From a bacterium (GTDB lineage Bacteria; UBA9089), in NCBI GenBank assembly GCA_003485015.1, contig DNCN01000105.1, forward strand, positions 1-14,379: a stretch of DNA of 14,379 nucleotides. Direction: 5' to 3'. The position numbers and the translations under genes were made by a program. Shown one piece after another: positions 1 through 5,979 of this stretch. Position 1 is the stretch's first letter. Every line of letters starts with the position of its first letter. The notes beneath the pieces are model-generated. The model was not told where the DNA came from, did no database searches, and saw only the letters and a program-made list of their open reading frames with translations.

Positions 1-88
1 GACGGTAGTTTTTCCAACACAGTTTTTGGAGGTATTTACATGCAATTGACTCATTCTTTAATAAGGATTCAAGAGTTTTTATCCTCAT
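1..88 (-). CDS. IS1595-type transposase, N-terminal start (partial, runs off left edge)
   Basis: An open frame reads leftward from an ATG at 88-86 to the window edge, giving 29 residues that begin MRIKTLESLL and end CKYLQKLCWKNYR. An in-frame ATG at 97-95 is an alternative start. The pattern of an acidic/hydrophobic lead-in followed by an A-C-x-Y-L-x-x-L-x-W segment resembles the N-terminus of IS1595/ISXO2-family transposases, just before their CPxC zinc ribbon, which would lie outside the window. No Shine-Dalgarno sequence precedes either ATG. A consensus promoter (124-96) ends only a few bases upstream, so translation would be nearly leaderless. The family call is recalled from general pattern only and rests on 29 residues. 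It could be another short zinc-ribbon protein. Confidence 0.45.
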   Translation of the reverse strand, partial: MRIKTLESLLKNESIACKYLQKLCWKNYR

Positions 89-116
89 TGACACCATTAT
101 AATTTACTCGTATTTT
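88..116 (+). promoter_or_regulatory. Possible rightward promoter using the mirror -35 box
   Basis: On the plus strand TTGACA (88-93), a 17-bp spacer and TATTTT (111-116) form a reasonable sigma70-type promoter. The -35 box is the mirror image of the leftward one because both lie in the 9-bp inverted repeat. It could drive the repeat-protein fragment and the lipoprotein gene at 441/450. The -10 box matches only four of six consensus bases. Confidence 0.35.
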
Positions 117-124
117 GGTGTCAA
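96..124 (-). promoter_or_regulatory. Consensus sigma70-type promoter, leftward
   Basis: On the minus strand TTGACA (124-119) is followed by a 17-bp spacer and TATAAT (101-96). Both hexamers match consensus and the spacing is ideal. Transcription would start around 89-90, directly at the ATG of the transposase-like frame. Confidence 0.6.
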
Positions 125-203
125 GTGATTTATAATTCCCTTAAAGTATATTCTTGTTGAAAAAGGGTATATTACAGAAACAAATAAAAAGATTTTCAGT
201 AAA

Positions 204-434
204 TTGCTGTTTAAGCTCTCTGAAAAGGATGAAGCAGCTGTGGCTGTTGCATGGGCTGTAGCACGGAATTTTGATAAACTTTCTGATGATGTGAGGAATG
301 AATTGTTGGTCAAGCTTTCTGAAAAGGATGAAGCAGCTGTGGCTGTTGCATGGGCTGTAGCACGGAATTTTGATAAACTTTCTGATGATGTGAGGAATGA
401 ATTGTTGGTCAAGCTCTCTGAAAAGAGGAAGTAG
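204..434 (+). pseudogene. Fragment of a 33-residue-repeat protein
   Basis: The frame encodes two copies of a 33-residue unit (KLSEKDEAAVAVAWAVARNF, then DKLSDDVRNELLV) and the first residues of a third, ending in a TAG at 432-434. Alternating amphipathic segments with A/V/L spacing suggest a helical solenoid, HEAT/ARM-like, but this is inference. The only start codon is a TTG at 204 with no ribosome binding site. The frame stays open upstream to 129 without an ATG. The third unit continues as recognisable DNA, but a one-base deletion and a CAG-to-TAG change break it. I read this as the truncated remainder of a longer repeat protein, perhaps cut on its left by the neighbouring insertion. A very short functional protein cannot be excluded. 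Confidence 0.5.
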
Positions 435-452
435 CTGGGGATGTTGCACATG
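213..452 (+). repeat. 99-bp tandem repeat, two full units plus degenerate third
   Basis: Unit 1 (213-311) and unit 2 (312-410) differ at a single base (CTC versus CTT at the fourth codon position block), i.e. 98 of 99 identical. Unit 3 starts identically at 411 for 15 bases, then stays recognisable to about 447 with a one-base deletion and several substitutions. The period is a multiple of three, so the frame is kept, and mirror frames on the opposite strand also stay open. Confidence 0.9.
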
Positions 453-1259
453 TTAAGAATACTGATACTTTTTGGTTTAGTGTTCTCTGGCTGTGGCGTG
501 CAATCTCAGCAACTGATTGACCCAAACGGAAAGAGCATTGAGGAGAGGTTTTTACTACCCAAAGGTTATAAACGAATATTCGTAGAGACAGGGAGTTTTC
601 AAGAATATCTAAGGAGTCTACCCTTAAAACGGTATGGCGAAAAGGTCCGTTATTATGATGGTTCAATCAAAGATAGAGATGTATACGTTTCGGTTGTGGA
701 TATGGAGATTGGCAAATCAGACCTACTGCAATGTGCCGATGCGATCATAAGATTAAAAGCTGAGTACCTTTATGAGCAAAAAAGGTTTGATGAGATTGGT
801 TTTCATATAACGAATGGGATGTATGTACCATTCAAGAAGTTTACAGAAGGATACAGGGTAAGGGTATCTAATAATAGAACTGAGTGGATAAGAACAGAGA
901 GAAAAGGTAGGGATAGAGCCGTATTCGATGAATATCTTAGATTCATCTATACGTATGCAGGGACTCTATCTCTTTCGAGGGAACTAAGACCAGTTGAGGA
1001 TGAAGATATTGACATTGGAGATATTTACATTATAGGGGGAAGCCCTGGGCACGCTGTTATTATCGTGGATATGGCTGAAGATGAGAGAACAAAAGAAAAG
1101 ATATTTCTTTTAGCTCAAAGCTACATGCCTGCCCAAGAGATTCAAATACTAAAAAGCTTTGAGCACATCTCACCATGGTATATTCATAGAAAGAACAGTG
1201 ATTTGATAACTCCTGAATGGGAGTTTAAAAAGGGTTCTATAAAGAGATTTTACTGGTAG
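441..1259 (+). CDS. DUF4846-domain lipoprotein
   Basis: This is a predicted secreted lipoprotein of 272 residues with a short hydrophobic leader and a lipobox-like FSGC with the cysteine at residue 18. The body fits the DUF4846 family: a GSFQEYLRSLPL segment (51-62), a DLLQCADAIIRLKAEYL block (94-110), a GHAVIIVDMA segment near residue 205, and AQSYMPAQEI followed by SPWY near the C-terminus. The biochemical function of DUF4846 is unknown to me. Two in-frame ATGs (441 and 450) are possible; GGGG at 437-440 would serve the second, and GAGGAAG at 425-430 the first. The 5' end overlaps degenerate DNA of the upstream 99-bp repeat, so the present start region was probably formed by a rearrangement. 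No other recognisable partner gene lies nearby. Confidence 0.8.
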   Translation: MLHMLRILILFGLVFSGCGVQSQQLIDPNGKSIEERFLLPKGYKRIFVETGSFQEYLRSLPLKRYGEKVRYYDGSIKDRDVYVSVVDMEIGKSDLLQCADAIIRLKAEYLYEQKRFDEIGFHITNGMYVPFKKFTEGYRVRVSNNRTEWIRTERKGRDRAVFDEYLRFIYTYAGTLSLSRELRPVEDEDIDIGDIYIIGGSPGHAVIIVDMAEDERTKEKIFLLAQSYMPAQEIQILKSFEHISPWYIHRKNSDLITPEWEFKKGSIKRFYW

Positions 1260-1264
1260 ATTAA

Positions 1265-1348
1265 TACCAAAAAGAATATGGCATCGAGGAGGATTTTTTG
1301 GTTCACAGATGGTTTCTCAGGAGACAAAACAAGGAGTGGATTAAATAA
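1265..1348 (+). pseudogene. Orphan C-terminal tail, copy A (HRWFLRRQNKEW)
   Basis: An open frame from just after a TAA at 1262-1264 encodes 27 residues including KEYGIEEDFLVHRWFLRRQN and ends at TAA 1346-1348. It has no plausible start codon and lies directly behind the lipoprotein gene. The same coding tail recurs at 1798-1872 in a different sequence context. Conservation in protein frame, including the position of the stop, suggests that both are the 3' ends of once-longer paralogous genes. The parent family is not recognised. Confidence 0.45.
1303..1341 (+). repeat. Direct repeat copy A (39 bp core)
   Basis: Bases 1303-1341 align without gaps to 1827-1865, with 34 of 39 positions identical. 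Weaker similarity extends about 25 bp to the left with a 3-base indel. The differences keep the translated HRWFLRRQN motif, so the similarity is probably of coding origin. Confidence 0.75.
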
Positions 1349-1407
1349 AATGGCAACCGTTTCCATTTTTATTATTGTTGTTTTTTATTGCAGACTTTGT
1401 TTTTGGT

Positions 1408-1497
1408 ATGTCAAATCTATTTGACAAATTAGATAACCTACATAAAGAGAAGAGACATTCAAGGGCAATTGAGCTCATCAACCAGTTGCAGAAATAA
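1408..1497 (+). CDS. Very small ORF, 29 codons
   Basis: ATG at 1408 to TAA at 1495-1497 encodes a hydrophilic 29-residue peptide, MSNLFDKLDNLHKEKRHSRA followed by IELINQLQK, with a helical, charged character. A TTG at 1378 in the same frame would add a hydrophobic stretch (LFFIADFVFG), making a 39-residue product resembling a small membrane-anchored peptide. No convincing ribosome binding site is seen for either start. It ends 17 bp before the next small gene and might be cotranscribed with it. It could equally be a remnant of a longer gene. Confidence 0.3.
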   Translation: MSNLFDKLDNLHKEKRHSRAIELINQLQK

Positions 1498-1514
1498 AAA
1501 TAGGGGGTGGGAAA

Positions 1515-1730
1515 ATGGGGACCTTAGAAAACATGAACAAAAGGGTCAGGAAGATGTCCCTCATTGATCTAAAATTGGCACAGGGTGCTGCTATGCTCTT
1601 TTTAATCATAGTTGCCAAATTAATACCAGGCTTAACAAAAGCTGTGCTGGAGATAAATATTTGGATCTGGGTGGTGCTTTTGGTATTGGTGTGCGCAAAG
1701 CCATGTTACGTCTTCTGGTTCAAAAAATAG
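1515..1730 (+). CDS. Small two-helix membrane protein, hypothetical
   Basis: The 71-residue product has a short charged N-terminus (about residues 1-20) and two hydrophobic segments, about 24-38 (QGAAMLFLIIVAKLIPGL) and 49-68 (IWIWVVLLVLVCAKPCYVFW), ending in a basic FKK tail. It is therefore predicted to be an inner-membrane hairpin protein. The start is supported by AGGGGGTGGG four bases upstream of the ATG. I do not recognise a named family. It stands between the two copies of the HRWFLRRQN coding tail, in a patch of small and broken genes, so its partner or role cannot be inferred from context. Confidence 0.6.
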   Translation: MGTLENMNKRVRKMSLIDLKLAQGAAMLFLIIVAKLIPGLTKAVLEINIWIWVVLLVLVCAKPCYVFWFKK

Positions 1731-1797
1731 TGCCTTTTCGTTCGTATTCTCGCAGAGATCTTTCTATCAAATTGAAGCTAATAGATTAGCACAAAGC

Positions 1798-1872
1798 AAA
1801 AAGCGTGGTATTGAGAAAAGATTTGGTCACAGGTGGTTTCTCAGGAGGCAAAACAGGGAAGGGATAGGATAG
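1798..1872 (+). pseudogene. Orphan C-terminal tail, copy B (HRWFLRRQNREG)
   Basis: The frame encodes KKRGIEKRFGHRWFLRRQNR followed by EGIG and a TAG at 1870-1872. It stays open upstream through the intergenic DNA into the end of the small membrane-protein gene, but I see no start codon with a binding site. It shares the HRWFLRRQN motif, the flanking GIE and the stop position with the tail at 1265-1348. The tail ends 17 bp before the 3' end of the convergent lysS gene. Confidence 0.45.
1827..1865 (+). repeat. Direct repeat copy B (39 bp core)
   Basis: This is the partner of 1303-1341, identical at 34 of 39 positions and in the same orientation. The two copies enclose about 485 bp that holds the 29-codon and 71-codon small ORFs. 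Confidence 0.75.
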
Positions 1873-1889
1873 CAGATAGCCCTTAAAAG

Positions 1890-3386
1890 CTATTCTTGCT
1901 CTCCTCTGTCTACATCTGCTCCTTCTTTAAGTGCACGCATAAAAGGGAAGGCGATGACATCGCGAATAGAAGGAGAATCGGTAAGGAGCATTACCAATCG
2001 ATCGATACCGATTCCGAGACCCCCCGCCGGCGGCATGCCCAATTCTATAGCCTCAATGAAGTATTCATCGAGAGGAGGAGGGGTTTCGAAGCCAGCCCTT
2101 GGTTTTTGGGCCTGATCTTCAAGTAGGGTCCGTTGACGGATAGGGTCATTCAATTCTGAAAAGGCATTCCCCAGTTCCATGCCGCAGATAATTGGCTCAA
2201 AACGTTCTATTAGATCTGGGTCTTGCCGGTGGACCTTACAAAGGGGGGAAGTTTCTTGAGGGTAGTCATAGACAAAGGTTGGCTGAATCAACTGGGGTTG
2301 GACAGTGTGTTCAAATATCTCAAGGATAAGCCAACCTCTCGGAAGACTAGGATCGACCTTCTCCGCTATGCCCAAATCCTTTATCTTATCCCATAGTTCC
2401 TGGGAGGAAGCCCTACGACAGTCAAGCCCGGTAACCTCCTCTAAGGCACCAAAGAGGCTGATCCTTTCCCAAGGCGGTGCAAGATCAATCTCTATCCCCT
2501 GATAAGTAATCTTTGTTGTTCCCTTTATCTTCAAGGAGAGGTGCATAACCATTTCTTCGGTCAGCTTTCTCATCTCGTGATAATCAACATAGGCTTGGTA
2601 GACCTCTAAAATGGTAAACTCGGGGTTGTGGAATCGGTCAATCCCTTCATTTCGAAAGCTCTTACTCAAAGTATAGATTTTTTCGAACCCTCCAGCCAGG
2701 AATCGTTTCAGAAACAATTCAGGAGAGATGCTCAAGAAAAGCTTCTGGTCGAGTGCCTCAAGATGAGTGGTAAAAGGATGAGCATCTGCTCCACCGTATG
2801 TGGTTTGGAGGAGGGGAGATTCAACCTCATAATAACCCTTCTTGTTCAAAAACCCACGAATCTCAGCGATAATCAAGGACCTTTGCTTGAAGAGATCCAA
2901 GACATCCTGATTCATAATCATATCGAGCGTTCTTTGCCTATAGCGGATTTCTTTATCCACTAGGCCGTGATACTTCTCGGGAAGGGGCCTAATCGACTTG
3001 GTCAAAATCGAAAAACTATGCACATCAATGGTTATCTCGCCAGTCTTGGTCTTAAAGAGGGTTCCTGTAACACCGATGAAGTCACCGGCCTCTAGAAATC
3101 TAAGCAGACCAAACTTCTCCTCTCCCAAAAGGTCTACTCTCAAGTAGAGTTGGATTCTCCCCAAAAAGTCCTGAAGGGTGATGAAGCAGGCCTTGCCCAT
3201 TCGCCGCATCAGCATTATCCGACCAGCGATTGAAACGAGCTCTTGAGAGCTTGAAAATCTCTCAAAATCTTCTCTCAATTGTTGAGAACTAGCATTTACC
3301 TCGAAAGAATAGGGGTAAGGATTTATCCCTTTCTCTTTGAGGGACTCTAACTTCTTTATACGAGAGAGAATGAGTTCGTCTTTCAT
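1890..3386 (-). CDS. lysS: Lysyl-tRNA synthetase, class II
   Basis: This enzyme attaches lysine to tRNA-Lys with ATP in the cytoplasm. The 498-residue length is normal for the bacterial class II enzyme. An N-terminal OB-fold anticodon-binding domain spans about residues 50-130 (VSIAGRIMLMRRMGKACFIT). The class II catalytic core follows: motif 1 around 179-193, motif 2 at 243-261 (SFRNEGIDRFHNPEFTILE) and motif 3 from 458 (GIGIDRLVMLL). The SELNDPIRQR block typical of LysRS is also present. The ATG overlaps the TGA of the TPR gene upstream (ATGA), and no strong Shine-Dalgarno is seen, so translation is probably coupled. It is the last gene of the minus-strand operon. No T-tailed terminator hairpin is evident beyond it; only a weak ATAGC/GCTAT hairpin lies at the stop codon. 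Confidence 0.97.
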   Translation of the reverse strand: MKDELILSRIKKLESLKEKGINPYPYSFEVNASSQQLREDFERFSSSQELVSIAGRIMLMRRMGKACFITLQDFLGRIQLYLRVDLLGEEKFGLLRFLEAGDFIGVTGTLFKTKTGEITIDVHSFSILTKSIRPLPEKYHGLVDKEIRYRQRTLDMIMNQDVLDLFKQRSLIIAEIRGFLNKKGYYEVESPLLQTTYGGADAHPFTTHLEALDQKLFLSISPELFLKRFLAGGFEKIYTLSKSFRNEGIDRFHNPEFTILEVYQAYVDYHEMRKLTEEMVMHLSLKIKGTTKITYQGIEIDLAPPWERISLFGALEEVTGLDCRRASSQELWDKIKDLGIAEKVDPSLPRGWLILEIFEHTVQPQLIQPTFVYDYPQETSPLCKVHRQDPDLIERFEPIICGMELGNAFSELNDPIRQRTLLEDQAQKPRAGFETPPPLDEYFIEAIELGMPPAGGLGIGIDRLVMLLTDSPSIRDVIAFPFMRALKEGADVDRGEQE

Positions 3387-4084
3387 TGGTCTTTATTTGT
3401 AACTTTATCAGACCCTTGGAGTTCCTTAAGTCTTTCAGATGCAAACTGGGCCTCCTCAACCCAGCTCGATTGAGGAAAATCGATGATTACCTTCTGATAG
3501 GCCTCTTGGGCCTCCTTGTAGTTCTCAAGCTTCTTGTAACAACGGCCAATTGAGAGCCAGGCATAACCAACATTAGAGACCTTTGGAGCCGCCTTAATCA
3601 GAGTCTTATAGACTTCGATGGCCTTAAGATAATCCTTCTTCTGTTCATAAGTATTGGCTATGGCCTCCCGAGCAAAAGGCGTCAGAAAGTGGCCCGGATT
3701 TCTCTTAGCAAATCTCTCAAAATCCGCTAAAGCCTTGTCATACTCTCCCAGATGATAGTGGCAATTTCCTTTGTAAAATAGGGCTAACTTCCTTGAGCTT
3801 GAGATGGGATAGCTCTTGAGGATCTTCTCAAAGCCCTCTTTTGCCTCTTGGAAAGAGTCTTGATCATAGATTCCTTGGGTGCTAATGAACTCCTCCTCGG
3901 AGGCCCTCTCCCACTGTCCCAAGATAATAGCTGTAATGAAAATAACGATAAGAACCTCAATGGTGATCACTCCCCAAGAGACTACCCGCCTTCTATTCTG
4001 GTTAGTAAAATCAGCTATCTTACGGGCAAGGAGAATGAAACCATCCTCCTTCAGTTCCCCTTTAGTGATCTTCTTCTTGCGCAT
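3383..4084 (-). CDS. Membrane-anchored tetratricopeptide-repeat protein
   Basis: The 233-residue protein has a basic N-terminus, one transmembrane helix at about residues 37-56 (SWGVITIEVLIVIFITAIIL) and a C-terminal array of about four TPR-like units. Typical TPR cores are visible, e.g. ALFYKGNCHYHLGEYDKALA and AWLSIGRCYKKLENYKEAQE. The layout, one N-terminal anchor with periplasmic or extracytoplasmic TPRs, resembles YfgM-type or YbgF-like proteins, which act as protein-interaction scaffolds in the envelope. No catalytic motif is seen. It starts 5 bp after the PHP gene stop and overlaps lysS by four bases (ATGA), so it is an internal operon gene. The exact partner is unknown. Confidence 0.8.
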   Translation of the reverse strand: MRKKKITKGELKEDGFILLARKIADFTNQNRRRVVSWGVITIEVLIVIFITAIILGQWERASEEEFISTQGIYDQDSFQEAKEGFEKILKSYPISSSRKLALFYKGNCHYHLGEYDKALADFERFAKRNPGHFLTPFAREAIANTYEQKKDYLKAIEVYKTLIKAAPKVSNVGYAWLSIGRCYKKLENYKEAQEAYQKVIIDFPQSSWVEEAQFASERLKELQGSDKVTNKDQ

Positions 4085-4089
4085 ATCTT

Positions 4090-4743
4090 TTATTGCCCCA
4101 TCACTCTTTTAATTAAATTCTTTGAGTTAGTAAGTAATCCTTCAAACTCACTAGCTTCTAAACCTGCACCCTGGGCAATCTTTGAGGCTATCTCTTGGCT
4201 AGTAAGATCTTCAGGCTCGTGGGCATCGGTGTTGAGAACAAGTAAGGCTCCCGTCTCCTTAGCCACTTTGACTACATGGCCATTAGTCAAAGAGTGCCCC
4301 TTTCTTGTAGTTATCTCTAAGTAAATCCCCCTCTCTTTTGCCAAAATGGCCTCTTCTAAAGTCAAAAGGCCTGGGTGCGCTAGAATATCTATCTTACACC
4401 TCAAGCCAGCCAGATTCGTCCCTTTAGCCACGGGTTCAACGAGTGTTTCGCCATGAAGGAGGATGAGTTTGGCACCCAATCTTCTTGAGTGTTCAACCAT
4501 CTCAGGGATAAGGATGGGTGGGATATGGGTCAGCTCGACTCCTGGGATAACCTCAATGCCTTCTATTAGAGAGAGTCTCTTTGAAACCTCAATCGTCCTA
4601 AGGACGACAAAGTCTAAAATTGAGCCATCCGCATGGTCGCTGAGGCATATTGCTTCATATCCAATCTCCTTGGCTCTATGCACAAGCTCTGAGGGAAGAA
4701 GTCCTCCATCGCTTAGCAGTGTGTGGGTATGGAGGTCAATCAT
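4090..4743 (-). CDS. PHP-domain metal-dependent phosphoesterase-like protein
   Basis: The 217-residue product is a single PHP domain with all expected metal-ligand motifs: DLHTHT (3-8), SDHAD (35-39), the glutamate of PGVELTHI (67-74), LHGET (96-100), AHPG (122-125) and NTDAH (171-175). Members of this family hydrolyse phosphoester bonds with a multinuclear metal centre. The arrangement resembles the group annotated as histidinol-phosphatase-like, but there is no histidine biosynthesis gene here and the substrate is unknown. It starts at an ATG that overlaps the scpB stop (ATGA), with AAGGAG about 10 bases upstream. It is followed after 5 bp by the TPR protein gene. Confidence 0.88.
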   Translation of the reverse strand: MIDLHTHTLLSDGGLLPSELVHRAKEIGYEAICLSDHADGSILDFVVLRTIEVSKRLSLIEGIEVIPGVELTHIPPILIPEMVEHSRRLGAKLILLHGETLVEPVAKGTNLAGLRCKIDILAHPGLLTLEEAILAKERGIYLEITTRKGHSLTNGHVVKVAKETGALLVLNTDAHEPEDLTSQEIASKIAQGAGLEASEFEGLLTNSKNLIKRVMGQ

Positions 4744-5267
4744 CCCGATAGCTCCTTCAATTCCTCCAATTTGGGCAGGTCATCCAAACTTGCCAGACCA
4801 AAATACCTTAGGAACTCCTTAGTCGTTTTATAGAGGAGAGGTCGACCAATGACCTTCTTGCGTCCCGCAATCTTAATCAGGTTCTTCTCAAGGAGTCTCT
4901 TGAGGCTAGCCTGCACATCTACTCCTCGAATAGTCTCAATCTCTGCCTTGGTGATAGGCTGGTGATAGGCGATGATAGCTAGTGTCTCTAAAGTTGGCCG
5001 AGAGAGCTTGGCTTCTCTTTGGAGTCCATAGAATCTCTCTATCCAAGAGGCATATTCGACCCTCGTCCTCATCTGGTATCCACCGGCGATCTCAACAATC
5101 TCAAGCCCCCCTCCCCTATGCTCATATTCATTTGCCAGTTGATCGATGATACGTCTTATAATGGGAGGCTCTATCTCCAGAATCCTAGCTATCTCTCTTA
5201 TCTCGAGCGGACCACTAGCCATAAAGAGGATAGCTTCAATTGCTCCTTTCGCTTCTTTGAGATCCAT
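4740..5267 (-). CDS. scpB: Segregation and condensation protein B
   Basis: ScpB is the winged-helix subunit that works with ScpA and SMC in chromosome condensation and segregation. The protein has two winged-helix domains: the first from GAIEAILFMASGPLEIREIA, the second containing RPTLETLAIIAYHQPITKAE and the signature segment IRGVDVQASLKRLLEKNLI. I choose the ATG at 5267 (MDLKEAKGAIEAILF, 175 residues) because GAGGG lies about 8 bases upstream, overlapping the scpA stop, and because family members begin close to this motif. The frame is open 34 codons further upstream (to 5369), but that would overlap scpA by about 90 bases. It overlaps the PHP gene by four bases. Confidence 0.93.
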   Translation of the reverse strand: MDLKEAKGAIEAILFMASGPLEIREIARILEIEPPIIRRIIDQLANEYEHRGGGLEIVEIAGGYQMRTRVEYASWIERFYGLQREAKLSRPTLETLAIIAYHQPITKAEIETIRGVDVQASLKRLLEKNLIKIAGRKKVIGRPLLYKTTKEFLRYFGLASLDDLPKLEELKELSG

Positions 5268-5277
5268 CAAACATCCC

Positions 5278-5967
5278 TCAGGCGGCATCTCTATATATCC
5301 AGATCTCAGAAAAAGGCTCGCTTTGCAAGACACGAAGCTTCCTAAGCCGCACCAATTCCAAGAGAGCAAGCAGGGTAGCGATCAGCTCTCTCTTTGTCCG
5401 GTACTTAGAGAGGAGTAGACTGAAGCTCTTTCTTTCGGTCCTCTCAAAGAAGGACATCAATTCCTCCATCCTTTGAGCAATGTTAATCTCATCGGCGATG
5501 ATCTCCCCAACCCGCTCTTCTCTCTTCTGGATCAACTTGGCAAAGGCATCCAGGAGCTCAAAGAGGTTGGCCTCAACGAAACCTTCGGTATCCTTGTTGG
5601 GCGTCCTTGAATAAACCTTGTCCTGGGACTCCCTCCTCTCGTTCAAGAAATGTGCCGCCTCTTTATACTCCTTGTATTCCAACAACATCCTAGTCAACTC
5701 ACTTCTAGGGTCTTCTTCGATCTCTTCGACTGTAGGTTCTATTCTTGGAAGGAGCATCTTCGACTTTATCTGGATGAGGATTGCCGCCATGACTAAAAAT
5801 TCAGAGGTGGTATTCAAATCGTAATCTCTCATCAAAGCAAGATAGTCTAAATACTGAGAGGTGATTTGGTGGATGGGGATGTCAAAAATATCCACCTCGT
5901 TCTTGCGGACAAGGTGGAGCAGTAGGTCTAATGGGCCTTCAAAGACTTCCAGTTTTACCTGATGCAT
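5278..5967 (-). CDS. scpA: Segregation and condensation protein A (kleisin)
   Basis: ScpA is the kleisin that bridges the SMC heads and binds ScpB in the cytoplasmic chromosome-condensing complex. The 229-residue length is typical. The N-terminal signature VKLEVFEGPLDLLLHLVRKN, followed by EVDIFDIPI, binds the SMC neck. The C-terminal winged helix contains LIATLLALLELVRLRKL and ends near FSEIWI. The middle (about 90-140) is acidic and charged, as usual for a linker. GAGGAG lies 8 bases upstream of the ATG, within the gap that follows the trpS stop. The scpB gene follows after 10 bp. Confidence 0.96.
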   Translation of the reverse strand: MHQVKLEVFEGPLDLLLHLVRKNEVDIFDIPIHQITSQYLDYLALMRDYDLNTTSEFLVMAAILIQIKSKMLLPRIEPTVEEIEEDPRSELTRMLLEYKEYKEAAHFLNERRESQDKVYSRTPNKDTEGFVEANLFELLDAFAKLIQKREERVGEIIADEINIAQRMEELMSFFERTERKSFSLLLSKYRTKRELIATLLALLELVRLRKLRVLQSEPFSEIWIYRDAA

Positions 5968-5979
5968 TCTTGGCTCTCC

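Larger units (their letters stand above)
1..124 (-). mobile_element. Possible end of an IS1595-like insertion sequence
   Basis: The transposase-like N-terminus at 88-1 is preceded by the inverted repeat TTGACACCA / TGGTGTCAA (88-96 and 116-124). This is where an insertion-sequence terminal region and transposase promoter would sit. The repeat-protein fragment begins just to the right without a proper start codon, consistent with an insertion having separated it from its 5' part. The outer boundary, the terminal inverted repeat partner and any target duplication cannot be determined because the element runs off the window. Confidence 0.35.
88..124. repeat. 9-bp perfect inverted repeat
   Basis: TTGACACCA (88-96) and TGGTGTCAA (116-124) are exact reverse complements separated by 19 bases. 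The arms contain the -35 hexamers of the two opposed promoter candidates. The element could be a transposon-end structure or a binding site for a dimeric regulator; the sequence does not decide. Confidence 0.7.

Noticed and set aside
104..451. Minus-strand frames of 115 and 102 codons through the repeat region
   Set aside because: They are mirror frames of the 99-bp repeats, kept open because the period is a multiple of three. They have no ribosome binding site and one overlaps the lipoprotein gene start.
213..452. CRISPR-like array
   Set aside because: The units are contiguous 99-bp tandem repeats without spacers and are clearly coding.
1777..1790. GCTAATAGATTAGC inverted repeat as a regulatory site
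   Set aside because: The arms are only 6 bp with a 2-base centre, and the element lies in a decayed intergenic region with no promoter nearby.
1875..1892. Terminator at the lysS 3' end
   Set aside because: The ATAGC/GCTAT stem is only 5 bp with an 8-base loop and no following T run on the minus strand.
3848..4324. Plus-strand ORF of 158 codons
   Set aside because: It lies antisense across the well-supported TPR and PHP genes, with low-complexity composition and no family resemblance.
5268..5369. Long N-terminal extension of ScpB
   Set aside because: It overlaps the end of scpA in another frame, is not ScpB-like, and the ATG at 5267 has a good binding site.
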